A DNA stretch of 14,221 nucleotides from Erysipelotrichaceae bacterium UBA4808 (GCA_002402585.1 DHGC01000070.1:10050-24270), one strand, 5' to 3'; shown: positions 6,216-13,943, counted from the first letter of the stretch. Made by a program: numbers and translations. The notes: generated by a model from the letters alone, not told the origin.

Positions 6216-7196
6216 ATGCGAATCTACTATCCAAGGATTGATAAAGCACGCTGGTTGCTTGCTTATCTAATCTTGATCATTCATTTCAGACCACTTTCCG
6301 GTTTTAATCCGACCGTTGATTTTGCATCGGCACAAGTGGTGGCACGGATTGCGGTTCCCTTTTATTTCATGGCAACAGGCTTCTTCATGGATTACGACCA
6401 AAAGGATAAGGTGAAAGCTTGGTTGAAAAACATCCTTAAGCTAACCCTGCTTTGGTCCTTGATCTATCTTCCCTTTCGCATACAAGCTTATTTAAATGGT
6501 AAAGCCAACATCTTGATGGATATCGTACATCTCGGTGTCCATGTCCATCTTTGGTATCTTCCTGCAAGTATCTTAGCGGTTCTGTTATTGGGTTTTCTAA
6601 TCAAACACGTCAAAATAAAAACAATCCTCTTAATGGGCTTTATGCTTTATTTCATAGGTCTATTTGGAGATGCGTATTACGGCTTCAGTCACATGATTGG
6701 AATTGAGAATCTTGTGGATGATTATCTCTATGTCTTTGAAACCACTCGCAATGGTTTATTCTTTGGTTTGTTTTTTGTAAGCTTAGGGTATTCATTTAGA
6801 ACACATCCATTAAACATCAAATCTAATTATAAGCTTGGGGGATTCATCATCGGTTTCATCTTAATGTTTGTGGAGATGTTGAGTTTGGAAAACGCGGGCA
6901 TTCCGATTGAATACAACATGTATCTTTCCATCATTCCGACCGTCTATTTCCTCTTCAGTTTATGCATGGAAAAAACAAGTACAGAAAAAAACAAATCGTA
7001 TAAGGACTTGGGTACCTTCATCTACTTCTCACACTTCATTGTCTTGTATCTAAGCATTGGTTTGTTTATGCTTTTTAAATTGGAATGGATCTTCTATAAC
7101 AATCTCTTCCGCTTCTTCTATGTGGCGATCGTAAGTACCTTGCTGGGTCAATATTCCCAGAAGCGTAAACTAAAGCGACTTCATCAAAGCACATAA
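6216..7196 (+). CDS. Acyltransferase 3 family membrane protein
   Basis: A 326-residue polytopic membrane protein with about ten helices. The N-terminus RIDKARWLLAYLILIIHF carries the conserved histidine (H23) of acyltransferase-3 proteins, followed by VARIAVPFYFMATGFFM and HLWYLPASILAVLLLG, both typical of this family and of the membrane part of VanT-type racemases. Such enzymes transfer acetyl or other acyl groups to cell-surface sugars, peptidoglycan or teichoic acids; the acceptor is unknown. It has no cytosolic or extracellular add-on domain. There is no Shine-Dalgarno before the ATG, but an extended -10 box ends 6 bases upstream. It is divergent from the LtaS operon, so an envelope role is plausible. 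Its last 27 bases overlap the 3' end of the convergent FUSC gene. Confidence 0.85.
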   Translation: MRIYYPRIDKARWLLAYLILIIHFRPLSGFNPTVDFASAQVVARIAVPFYFMATGFFMDYDQKDKVKAWLKNILKLTLLWSLIYLPFRIQAYLNGKANILMDIVHLGVHVHLWYLPASILAVLLLGFLIKHVKIKTILLMGFMLYFIGLFGDAYYGFSHMIGIENLVDDYLYVFETTRNGLFFGLFFVSLGYSFRTHPLNIKSNYKLGGFIIGFILMFVEMLSLENAGIPIEYNMYLSIIPTVYFLFSLCMEKTSTEKNKSYKDLGTFIYFSHFIVLYLSIGLFMLFKLEWIFYNNLFRFFYVAIVSTLLGQYSQKRKLKRLHQST

Positions 7197-8180
7197 ACGG
7201 GCATACGATTTGGCCATCAAATCGACATTTTCGGCAAGTCGATCCTGGATCGTTTCTGCTTTATATTCGATATCGATTAGACGGGGTGATTGTAAGAAAT
7301 CACTCTTTTTTAATGCATCGATCATGGATACAAAGAAACTATCTTCTGAAGGTGTCAAAGCACGCATCTGATTTTCTTGAAGATATAAACTGTCGTAACT
7401 TAAATGCACCAAGAGTTTAAGTTCAATGATGGCCTTAAGATAGATGCCAATCTGCTCACGTTCATGTTTGGGGTGTATGAATAAACGTTCCTGTTGAATG
7501 GCTTCCAAATTGGATCGTACCATATCAATATCATTGAAGACACCCGTCATCACGCCCTGCATTTGATCAGGACTTAATTTCTGCTTGAGATGCGCAGTGC
7601 TTTGTTCTAAAGCCAGGACACTTGTTCGTTTGACGTATTCCAAACGTTTTCGTCCAATCTTTTGGTAATAAAGTAACGAGAATAGATAATTGAAAACCAA
7701 AGCGATCAAGACCCCTAAGCCCAATGCGATGATTCTAAGTCGGAAGGTCAACCATACACTTGGTAAACCTTGAGCATTGCTTTGTAAGAGTTGGTTCATG
7801 TAGATGCTGGTAAAGATGGCAACAGGCGACACCATTCTGTAATCAATCTTCAGGGCAATGTATAATGTGAAGCCAATCCCTAAGGCAAGGGTGATGAAGC
7901 TGATTTGATAATCAAACAAGACAATCAATAAGCCTGTCGTAAGTGCGCCTAAACTTGAAGCCAGCATTTGATTGATGCCCCCTTTGAAAGCATTCACATT
8001 GATGGGTTCCAAGTTATACATGACCCCTAATAACACAGAAATCATATCCAAGCGCGTGATGGAAAAGGTATTGCCTAAGACAAAACCCACACTAATCGCA
8101 ACCATGGCCTTAAAAATATACAACCATGAATCCAATAACACAGCTTCCTTTTTTAATCCAAATAGCGCGAGATATTTCAT
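7170..8180 (-). CDS. FUSC / aromatic acid exporter-like membrane protein
   Basis: A 336-residue protein. The first half has about six membrane helices (roughly 20-37, 44-56, 66-90, 93-111, 116-130, 147-172), including the GGINQMLASSLGALTTGLL segment typical of DUF939/FUSC-like exporters. The second half (about 175-336) is a soluble, helical, cytosolic domain rich in charged residues (KRLEYVKRTSVLALEQ and on). The family resembles the membrane half of aromatic-acid efflux proteins; real substrates in Firmicutes are mostly unknown. GAGGAAAG lies before the ATG, which overlaps the stop of the upstream DUF5131 gene by 4 bases (ATGA), so the two are coupled. The 3' end overlaps the convergent acyltransferase gene by 27 bases and no separate terminator is seen. 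Confidence 0.8.
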   Translation of the reverse strand: MKYLALFGLKKEAVLLDSWLYIFKAMVAISVGFVLGNTFSITRLDMISVLLGVMYNLEPINVNAFKGGINQMLASSLGALTTGLLIVLFDYQISFITLALGIGFTLYIALKIDYRMVSPVAIFTSIYMNQLLQSNAQGLPSVWLTFRLRIIALGLGVLIALVFNYLFSLLYYQKIGRKRLEYVKRTSVLALEQSTAHLKQKLSPDQMQGVMTGVFNDIDMVRSNLEAIQQERLFIHPKHEREQIGIYLKAIIELKLLVHLSYDSLYLQENQMRALTPSEDSFFVSMIDALKKSDFLQSPRLIDIEYKAETIQDRLAENVDLMAKSYARLCALMKSL

Positions 8181-8920
8181 ACACTTTCCTCATTTTGATA
8201 ACTCAAACGTTTATAAAATAGATTGATCTGTGCTTTCTTAGCTTGTGAAGCATGGAAACGTCGATCCAGATGAAAGCTTTTTCCATCTTTGATAAAGTTG
8301 GCACCGGTTTGTTTAAAGGTGAAATTGATACCTTTCTCCATCGCTTGATCACGTAGATCCAAAACCCAAGCATAGTCACAAGGACGTGCTTCCGGTCCAC
8401 TCTCACCCCCCACCACAAGTTCCTCAACATGCTCAAGATAATTGCGCACATCCACCTTTTCCAGCAAAGGTTCCAAGAGGATGCATTTGTGTTGGATTGG
8501 CAATCGTGTATAAATGGGAAGCCTTAGATCCGCTTGATGTTGATTTTCAATCGTCACTGCAATCGTCACATTGGGATAACCCTCTCCCCAATCTTCCGGT
8601 AAGGAGACATGGAAACGATCGATGCGTTTGGTGGTCAGAAAGAAATGACAATCGCTTCTTTCCTTCATCATTTGATACACTTCTTGACGCCACTCATCCG
8701 CTTCTTCTAGAAAGAAATCCGAGGTGAAACAGGTGAAGATCGTGGTGTTCGATGGGATCTTGTATTTACCCATACGATCCTTTTGAATGGGCAGCTTAAA
8801 ACTGCTCATTTTATGCACTTCATTGGGGTTGCGGTTATAGCGTTCATCCCCTCGAAACATATAACAATGCACACAGCCTTCACTGATTTTATGACAGCCA
8901 TGCCAAGGATTATAACTCAT
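8177..8920 (-). CDS. DUF5131 (phage Gp37/Gp68-type) protein
   Basis: A 247-residue protein matching DUF5131: SYNPWHGCHKISEGC, then VHCYMFRG, with cysteines C9, C16 and C19 in a C-x6-C-x2-C pattern; FTCFTSDFFLEEADEWR; FFLTTKRIDRF; VTIENQHQADLRLP; CILLEPLLEKVD; ELVVGGESGPEARPCDYAWV; NFTFKQTGANF. The family has a radical-SAM-like appearance (clustered cysteines, barrel pattern) and occurs in both phages and chromosomes, but the reaction is not established. I start at the ATG at 8920 because the family begins a few residues before NPWHGC; an in-frame TTG at 8938 lies inside a terminator hairpin. There is no well-spaced ribosome binding site, but TATACT ends 6 bases before the ATG. It is coupled to the FUSC gene by an ATGA overlap. 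Confidence 0.88.
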   Translation of the reverse strand: MSYNPWHGCHKISEGCVHCYMFRGDERYNRNPNEVHKMSSFKLPIQKDRMGKYKIPSNTTIFTCFTSDFFLEEADEWRQEVYQMMKERSDCHFFLTTKRIDRFHVSLPEDWGEGYPNVTIAVTIENQHQADLRLPIYTRLPIQHKCILLEPLLEKVDVRNYLEHVEELVVGGESGPEARPCDYAWVLDLRDQAMEKGINFTFKQTGANFIKDGKSFHLDRRFHASQAKKAQINLFYKRLSYQNEESV

Positions 8921-8926
8921 ATCCCT

Positions 8927-8932
8927 AGTATA
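8927..8932 (-). promoter_or_regulatory. Candidate -10 box of the DUF5131-FUSC operon
   Basis: TATACT on the minus strand, one base off the consensus, ends 6 bases before the ATG at 8920. No good -35 box is seen, because the pflA terminator hairpin fills that place. It is supported mainly by the same spacing at two other genes in this window that lack a ribosome binding site. Confidence 0.35.
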
Positions 8933-8933
8933 C

Positions 8934-8956
8934 AACAAAACCGGTTTTCACCGGTT
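8934..8956 (-). terminator. Terminator of the pflB-pflA operon with GAAA loop
   Basis: On the minus strand AACCGGT (8950-8956), a GAAA tetraloop and ACCGGTT (8939-8945) form a perfect 7-bp stem, followed by TTGTT. The pflA stop codon (8948-8950) lies at the loop, so the hairpin directly ends the operon. Confidence 0.75.
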
Positions 8957-9679
8957 CTGGAGTTGATCAAAGAGATAGTCTTCAAGTTCCTTCAATCGAT
9001 CAATGTCCATAGCGGGGACACCTTCAAGCGGGTACTTGATTTCGAGTTTGGAATACTTCGTCACCCCTAAGGTATGGTATGGAAGGAGTTCTATCTTCTC
9101 GGTATAGCGTAGACTGTGAATTTTTTCTGCCAACTGATCCATTTGTTCAAACGTATCATTCAAACCAGGTACGACCACTTGTCGTATCCACAAAGGGACG
9201 TGATGTTCCTGCGCTAAAGCTAAGAAATCATCCGTAACTGCTATGTCCTGACCGGTGATCTTGCGATATAAATTCGGTTCAGCCGCTTTGATGTCATACA
9301 GAATCAAATCTGTATGCTTCAGTATTTCTGGCAAATAAGGGGAGCGACTGTAACCAGAAGTATCGAGACACGTGTGAATGCCCTCTTCCTTCAAACGTTT
9401 GAAGGCTTCGGCAATGAATTCCGCCTGCATCAAGGGTTCGCCCCCACTGAAGGTCACACCACCCAGTTCACCATAATAGGGCTTGTAGCGTTTAACCAAG
9501 GTGACGATTTTCTCCACATCCATGGTGAGACCCTTGCCACTCTGCCAGGTTTCTGGATTGTGACAATAAAGACAGCGAAGTGGACAACCCGCAAGAAAGA
9601 AGAGCGTGCGGATACCTGGACCATCCACAGTCGCAAAGGTCTCTACTTTTTGGATGAAAGCTGTTTTAGATGGATTCAT
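8948..9679 (-). CDS. pflA: Pyruvate formate-lyase activating enzyme
   Basis: A 243-residue radical SAM enzyme that generates the glycyl radical on PFL using a [4Fe-4S] cluster and S-adenosylmethionine. C32, C36 and C39 (GCPLRCLYCHN) form the CxxxCxxC cluster motif. TVDGPGIRTLFFLAGC, VTFSGGEPLMQ, CLDTSGYS and LLPYHTLGVTKY are typical PflA signatures. The length is normal and there is no extra ferredoxin insert as found in other glycyl radical activases. The ATG at 9679 lies inside the last codons of pflB (14-base overlap in another frame), with AGAGGA upstream within pflB. Acts in the cytosol under anaerobic conditions and should be co-expressed with pflB. Confidence 0.97.
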   Translation of the reverse strand: MNPSKTAFIQKVETFATVDGPGIRTLFFLAGCPLRCLYCHNPETWQSGKGLTMDVEKIVTLVKRYKPYYGELGGVTFSGGEPLMQAEFIAEAFKRLKEEGIHTCLDTSGYSRSPYLPEILKHTDLILYDIKAAEPNLYRKITGQDIAVTDDFLALAQEHHVPLWIRQVVVPGLNDTFEQMDQLAEKIHSLRYTEKIELLPYHTLGVTKYSKLEIKYPLEGVPAMDIDRLKELEDYLFDQLQNR

Positions 9680-11891
9680 GGAAAGTCCTCTTTAGGACTT
9701 CAAGTTGTTGGGCTCTGGTCAAGCGATTGAAATGCACCGCATAACCTGACACACGGATCGTTAGATTTGGATACAATTCTGGATGATCCATCGCCTTCAT
9801 CAAGACTTCACGTGAATATACATTGACATTCAAGTGGTGAGCGTTTTGACCAAAGTAACCATCCAAGATATGAACGGTGTTCTCTACCTGTTCATCTTTG
9901 GATTTACCTAACGTCTCAGGCAAGATGGAGAAGGTGTTGGAAACACCGTCTTGACAGACATCATCATAAGGAATCTTCGCAACGGAATTCAAGGAAGCTA
10001 AAGCACCGGAGTTATCGCGTCCATGCATTGGATTTGCGCCAGGAGCGAAGGCTTCTCCCTTCATACGTCCATCGGGCGTGGAACCGGTCTTCAAACCATA
10101 GACCACATTGGATGTGATGGTAAGAATGGATAAGGTATGTTTGGCATCACGGTAAAGTGGATGCGCTTTGAGTTTATCGGCAAACTTCTTAACGATATCA
10201 ACCGCGATTAAGTCGACACGGTCATCATCGTTCCCAAATTTAGGGAAATCGCCGGTGATTTCGAAATCGACCGCAATGCCATGTTCATTACGAATCGGTT
10301 TGACTTGAGCGTACTTGATCGCACTCAAGCTGTCCGCCACAACCGATAGACCCGCCGCACCGAAAGCCATCAAACGACCAATATGGGTATCATGCAAAGC
10401 CATCATCGACTTTTCATACGCGTATTTATCGTGCATGTAGTGAATGATGTTCATGGTATCGACATAAAGTTTCGCTGTCTTATCCAACATCAAATCAAAT
10501 AATTCCATGACTTTGTCATAATCCAAGACGTCCGCATCATAATTTGGAATGCCTTCGATAACGAGTTCATTATAGTTCTCATCGCGTCCACCATTGATCG
10601 CATACAACAAGGCTTTCGCTAAATTCGTACGTGCACCAAAGTATTGCATCTGCTTACCAATCTGCATCGCCGATACGCAGCACGCAATCGCATAATCCGT
10701 CTTATACAACGGCGACATCAAATCATCATTTTCATATTGAATCGCACCGGTGTCGATTGACATCTTGGCGCAATATTTCTTAAAGTTCAAAGGCAAGGTA
10801 TCTGCCCATAAAACTGTCATATTCGGTTCTGGTGCGGGACCTAAGTTGGTCAAACTGTGTAGGTATCTAAACGAGGTTTTGGTAACCAAAGGTTTGCCAT
10901 TGCTGGAGACACCCCCAATGGATTCGGTAACCCACGTTGGATCCCCGGCAAAGAGCTCATCGTATTCAGGAGAACGCAGGTGACGCACTAAACGCAACTT
11001 GATGATGAATTGATCGATCAATTCTTGAGCATAAACTTCATCGATCTTACCCGCTTCAAGATCACGTTCCAAATAGATATCTAAGAAAGTAGAGGTACGG
11101 CCCAAGGACATCGCAGCCCCATTGTTTTCTTTAACCGCTGCTAAGTAGGCGAAATACAACCATTGAACGGCTTCCTGTGCGGATTCAGCAGGACTACTGA
11201 TATCAAAGCCATATTGTGCGGCCATCTTCTTGATGTCAACTAAAGCCTTGATTTGATCACTGACTTCTTCACGTAAACGAATGTTTTCTTCGTTGATGAC
11301 AGTAATGGAAGCAAGATCTTGTTTCTTTTCTTCAATCAAGAAATCAACCCCATACAAAGCCACTCTACGATAATCCCCAATGATACGTCCACGACCATAG
11401 GCATCCGGTAGACCTGTCAATAAACCTGTGTGTCGTGCCTTCTTCATGTCTTTGGTATACGCATCAAAGACTCCTTGATTGTGGGTTTTTCCATAATCAC
11501 TGAAGAAGGTTTCGAATTCTGGTTTCATCTTGCGTCCATAGCCTTCAACGATCTTGGAAGCCAATTTGATACCCCCATATGGGTTGATGATGCGCTTTAA
11601 CGGCGCATCGGTTTGAAGTCCCACAATGGATTCATGTTCACGTAAGATGTATCCAGGCTTAAAATTATTGATGCCTGAAATGGCATCCATCTCGATGTCC
11701 AAAACACCCAGTTTACGCTCTTCGGTAAGCAGTTCTTCACAACGCTCCCAGACCTTGCGTGTATTATTTGAAATGGGAGCTAAGAACTGATCGTCCCCAT
11801 CGTAGTACGTAAAATTCAATCGGATGAAATCTTCCACATCCACAACTTTTTGCCAAATTCCAGATTCAAATCCTTGCCAAGCTTTGCTCAT
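9666..11891 (-). CDS. pflB: Formate C-acetyltransferase (pyruvate formate-lyase)
   Basis: A 741-residue glycyl radical enzyme that splits pyruvate with CoA into acetyl-CoA and formate. The adjacent catalytic cysteines C404 and C405 (AIACCVSAMQ) and the radical glycine G716 (IRVSGYAVHF) are both intact. Other PFL signatures are TGLPDAYGRGRIIGDYRRVALYG and GPAPEPNMTVLW. The length is that of typical PflB rather than of diol- or glycerol-dehydratase-type enzymes. The start ATG follows GAGGAG with a 7-base spacer. The gene heads an operon with pflA, as in most anaerobic Firmicutes. Upstream lie a Rex-like operator and a cre-like sequence, so control by NADH/NAD+ ratio and carbon source is likely. 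Confidence 0.98.
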   Translation of the reverse strand: MSKAWQGFESGIWQKVVDVEDFIRLNFTYYDGDDQFLAPISNNTRKVWERCEELLTEERKLGVLDIEMDAISGINNFKPGYILREHESIVGLQTDAPLKRIINPYGGIKLASKIVEGYGRKMKPEFETFFSDYGKTHNQGVFDAYTKDMKKARHTGLLTGLPDAYGRGRIIGDYRRVALYGVDFLIEEKKQDLASITVINEENIRLREEVSDQIKALVDIKKMAAQYGFDISSPAESAQEAVQWLYFAYLAAVKENNGAAMSLGRTSTFLDIYLERDLEAGKIDEVYAQELIDQFIIKLRLVRHLRSPEYDELFAGDPTWVTESIGGVSSNGKPLVTKTSFRYLHSLTNLGPAPEPNMTVLWADTLPLNFKKYCAKMSIDTGAIQYENDDLMSPLYKTDYAIACCVSAMQIGKQMQYFGARTNLAKALLYAINGGRDENYNELVIEGIPNYDADVLDYDKVMELFDLMLDKTAKLYVDTMNIIHYMHDKYAYEKSMMALHDTHIGRLMAFGAAGLSVVADSLSAIKYAQVKPIRNEHGIAVDFEITGDFPKFGNDDDRVDLIAVDIVKKFADKLKAHPLYRDAKHTLSILTITSNVVYGLKTGSTPDGRMKGEAFAPGANPMHGRDNSGALASLNSVAKIPYDDVCQDGVSNTFSILPETLGKSKDEQVENTVHILDGYFGQNAHHLNVNVYSREVLMKAMDHPELYPNLTIRVSGYAVHFNRLTRAQQLEVLKRTFHESI

Positions 11892-11929
11892 TTGGTGTCT
11901 CCTCTAGTGTTTACGCATCTACTATATCA

Positions 11930-11947
11930 CAGTGATGTATGTCACAA
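11930..11947. promoter_or_regulatory. Candidate Rex operator of pflB
   Basis: On the minus strand TTGTGACATACATCACTG fits the Rex pattern TTGTGA-N6-TCACAA with two mismatches at the end of the second half. Its TTGTGA can also act as a -35 box for a TATAGT 15 bases further down, so binding would block the promoter. Rex is the redox-sensing repressor of fermentation genes including pfl in several Firmicutes. A CRP/FNR-family protein (TGTGA-N6-TCACA) could bind the same site; this is the main alternative. Confidence 0.6.
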
Positions 11948-11973
11948 AACAATTATTATTCATAAGGAAGCAA

Positions 11974-11987
11974 TGTAAGCGCTTCGT
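11974..11987. promoter_or_regulatory. cre-like sequence upstream of pflB
   Basis: TGTAAGCGCTTCGT matches the CcpA site TGWNANCGNTNWCA in the first eleven positions but not in the last three. It lies about 30 bases upstream of the Rex-like site. CcpA acts on pfl in several Firmicutes. The broken second half keeps this tentative. Confidence 0.35.
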
Positions 11988-12054
11988 GTGCAAAATATTT
12001 TCAAATCACGCATGTGGAGAGCGTTTGACTTAATTTTTCATGCATAATTTTCAC

Positions 12055-12088
12055 AAATAAAAAGGACATCTTATTGGTTGAGAAGTCC
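12055..12088 (-). terminator. Terminator after the two-frame membrane protein
   Basis: On the minus strand GGACTTCT (12081-12088) pairs with AGATGTCC (12064-12071), one mismatch, around a 9-base loop, followed by TTTTTATTT. The stop TAA of the second reading frame (12071-12073) lies in the hairpin. The remainder of the 11892-12070 gap holds the pfl control region. Confidence 0.7.
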
Positions 12089-12437
12089 AACTTGTTTGTC
12101 CTCTTGAAGGCTGCGATTTAGTGCCAAGACATGAAGCTCATTGTGCTCACAAGCAGATAAATCTAATGGTAGGATTGGGTGGATTGACGAAGACACATGC
12201 CTTTTCGAGCGTATCCTGTTTTTCATATAAAAGATGCATACATTTATTATTCGGGCAAAGGTCACCCTTCAATACCGTAATCTCATGCAGTGATGACTGT
12301 TCAATCATGTTCATTGCGTCGTATTCATTCATTGTCATTTGATTCATATAGAACATGAAAAGCGACATTAGGAAAACACCAATGGGAATGATGAGCATCA
12401 ATGTTGGAAAGATCCCTTTGAGTACGGTATGGCGCAT
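12071..12437 (-). pseudogene. Small single-pass membrane protein split over two frames
   Basis: From the ATG at 12437 the first frame gives a short basic start (MRHTVLKG), one strong membrane helix (about residues 9-31, IFPTLMLIIPIGVFLMSLFMF) and an outer part with SSLHEITVLKGDLCPNNKC and YEKQDTLEKACVFVNP, ending at 12147 after 96 residues. The next frame continues in the same style (LPLDLSACEHNELHVLALNRS, then LQEDKQVGLLNQ) and stops at 12071, inside a terminator hairpin. Removing one base near the CCC run at about 12195-12200 would join them into about 121 residues. No family is recognised. Only a weak CAGG precedes the ATG. Either a frameshifted gene or simply a 96-residue protein with a 75-base tail; the terminator position and cysteine-bearing second part favour the former. 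Confidence 0.5.
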
Positions 12438-12461
12438 AGATACCTGTTACTTGTATTGTAC

Positions 12462-12477
12462 AACATGAATACATGTT
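12462..12477. repeat. Palindrome upstream of the two-frame membrane protein
   Basis: AACATG-AATA-CATGTT, a perfect 6+4+6 inverted repeat 25 bases before the ATG at 12437. On the minus strand a TACAAT lies just downstream of it, so the palindrome occupies the -35 region and could be an operator. The remainder of the 12478-12603 stretch is AT-rich with no gene, and I see nothing else in it. Confidence 0.4.
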
Positions 12478-12607
12478 TCTTTCACTTATGTTATAAATCC
12501 ATTTTAAAACTGGTCGATTGATGAAGTTTTTCACACAATAGTGTAACCTTGTATTTTTGATAAGATCTTTCGTTGGAATATATAAAAATCAGAAACCTAG
12601 TACAAAA

Positions 12608-12629
12608 TTAAAAAGAGCACCAAAGTGCT
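12608..12629 (-). terminator. Terminator of the DUF4143 ATPase gene
   Basis: On the minus strand AGCAC (12625-12629), a TTTG loop and GTGCT (12616-12620), followed by CTTTTTAA. A 5-bp stem, 20 bases after the ATPase stop. It is almost the same hairpin as the one at 14021-14040. Confidence 0.6.
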
Positions 12630-12649
12630 TTAAATTTCGCAAACAATTG

Positions 12650-13846
12650 TTAAATCTCAAACTTGTGAAGTAAATAGTCAAGTGCATTCATACGCAATAT
12701 TCCTTCATAATCTCCAACGGGATCATTATCGAGTGTTAGGATATATTTTGGGAAGTGATCGTTTATCTTTTGTAAGGGTCTTAGTTCCCTTGCCAAAGTC
12801 TGTTCATCACGAACACTTGCTGCAACTTGAATATATCGAGTACCGAAATCATTCTGTATAACGAAGTCAACTTCATAACTATCTACTTTTCCAATATGAA
12901 CGGTAAATCCTCTGCGCAACAACTCCAAGAATATAATATTCTCGAGAATATGTCCAACATCTTTACCTATTGTTCCCAACATCGCATTTCTCAATCCGAG
13001 ATCGACGATGTAGTATTTTTCAAGTGTTTTTAGATATTGCTTGCCTTTAATATCATAACGTTTTGACTCATAAATAATATAAGATTCCATCAATGCTGAA
13101 AGATATGCCTCGATTGTTCGAACATTGATGCTACGTCCATTAGATGTCATCGTGTCACTAATTTTCTTCGTTGAAAGCTGATTTCCAATATTATCCATGA
13201 TAAAACGAATTACACTTTCCAACATCATCGTATCTGCAAAACTTCTTCTACTAATAACATCTTTCAATATTACCGTATCATAGATACTTAGTAGATACTC
13301 TTTTATCTGATTCTTCTGTAAACTCAAAGCAAAAGGAAATGAACTTGACTCAAGATAATTTAGATAGCTCTCATTTGTGCTTAACCCAGGATTTTCTTGG
13401 TTATATTCGTAAAAAGAAAGGGGTAGCATTTCAATTTTAATGTATCTGCCAGATAGATATGTCGCCAACTCTCCTGAAAGCATAAATGCATTGGAACCTG
13501 TTAGATAAATGTCGACGTCGTCCTTCAAAAAAAGCGAATCAACAACTCTTTGAAACTCTTTAACATTTTGTACTTCATCCAAAAAAATGTATGAATTTCG
13601 ATTTGAATCTAATCTACTTAATAAATATTGATATAACCTCTTTGGATCTTTCAACTCATCAAATTCATAATCTTCAAAATTGATTGAAATAATTTGTTTC
13701 TCATCAACACCATTCTTTAGTAAATAATTTTGATAGAGTTTTAGTAATGTCGATTTGCCACAGCGCCTTATTCCAGTTATAACTTTTATAAGTTTCTTAT
13801 CTTTATATCCGACGAGTTTATCAAGATAGTCCCTTCTTTCTATCAT
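12650..13846 (-). CDS. AAA-type ATPase with DUF4143 C-terminal domain
   Basis: A 398-residue protein of the large AAA_14/DUF4143 family. The Walker A motif is GIRRCGKST (25-33), Walker B is YIFLDE (86-91), and TGSNAF at 116-121 follows as in the family. Residues about 185-330 contain the winged-helix-like DUF4143 region (KKISDTMTSNGRSINVRTIEAYLSAL is within it), and the C-terminus (SYEVDFVIQ, E325 and D327, then YIQVAAS, Q340) looks like a worn PD-(D/E)XK nuclease fold with glutamine in the usual lysine/glutamate place. The cellular role of the family is not established; members are often linked to mobile or strain-specific DNA. The gene is clearly more A/T-rich than pflB and others nearby and stands alone, which suggests transfer. 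AAGGAG precedes the ATG. Confidence 0.9.
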   Translation of the reverse strand: MIERRDYLDKLVGYKDKKLIKVITGIRRCGKSTLLKLYQNYLLKNGVDEKQIISINFEDYEFDELKDPKRLYQYLLSRLDSNRNSYIFLDEVQNVKEFQRVVDSLFLKDDVDIYLTGSNAFMLSGELATYLSGRYIKIEMLPLSFYEYNQENPGLSTNESYLNYLESSSFPFALSLQKNQIKEYLLSIYDTVILKDVISRRSFADTMMLESVIRFIMDNIGNQLSTKKISDTMTSNGRSINVRTIEAYLSALMESYIIYESKRYDIKGKQYLKTLEKYYIVDLGLRNAMLGTIGKDVGHILENIIFLELLRRGFTVHIGKVDSYEVDFVIQNDFGTRYIQVAASVRDEQTLARELRPLQKINDHFPKYILTLDNDPVGDYEGILRMNALDYLLHKFEI

Positions 13847-13873
13847 AATTTATCTCCTTTTTAACTTACATCT

Positions 13874-13902
13874 ATTATATTCAAACAATCCAAAGAATTC
13901 AA
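13874..13902 (-). promoter_or_regulatory. Promoter of the DUF4143 ATPase gene
   Basis: On the minus strand TTGAAT (13897-13902), 17 bases, then a perfect TATAAT (13874-13879). The transcript would start near 13867 and carry a leader of about 20 bases with AAGGAG. Confidence 0.7.
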
Positions 13903-13903
13903 T

Positions 13904-13925
13904 AGTTTTTGTATTTCAATACAAT
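13904..13925. repeat. 22-bp direct repeat, copy next to the ATPase promoter
   Basis: First of two copies set 40 bases apart. The copies differ at three positions, all C/T changes. This copy contains the perfect palindrome TTGTAT-TTCA-ATACAA (13909-13924) and ends two bases from the -35 box of the ATPase promoter, an operator-like position. Confidence 0.6.
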
Positions 13926-13943
13926 AATTCTTAATACTAGATA

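Noticed and set aside
8921..8938. DUF5131 start at TTG 8938
   Set aside because: It lies beside the terminator hairpin of pflA, has no ribosome binding site and adds six residues not typical for the family.
12121..12342. Plus-strand open frame across the two-frame membrane protein
   Set aside because: No ribosome binding site and no recognisable content; the minus strand has a clear membrane helix and terminator.
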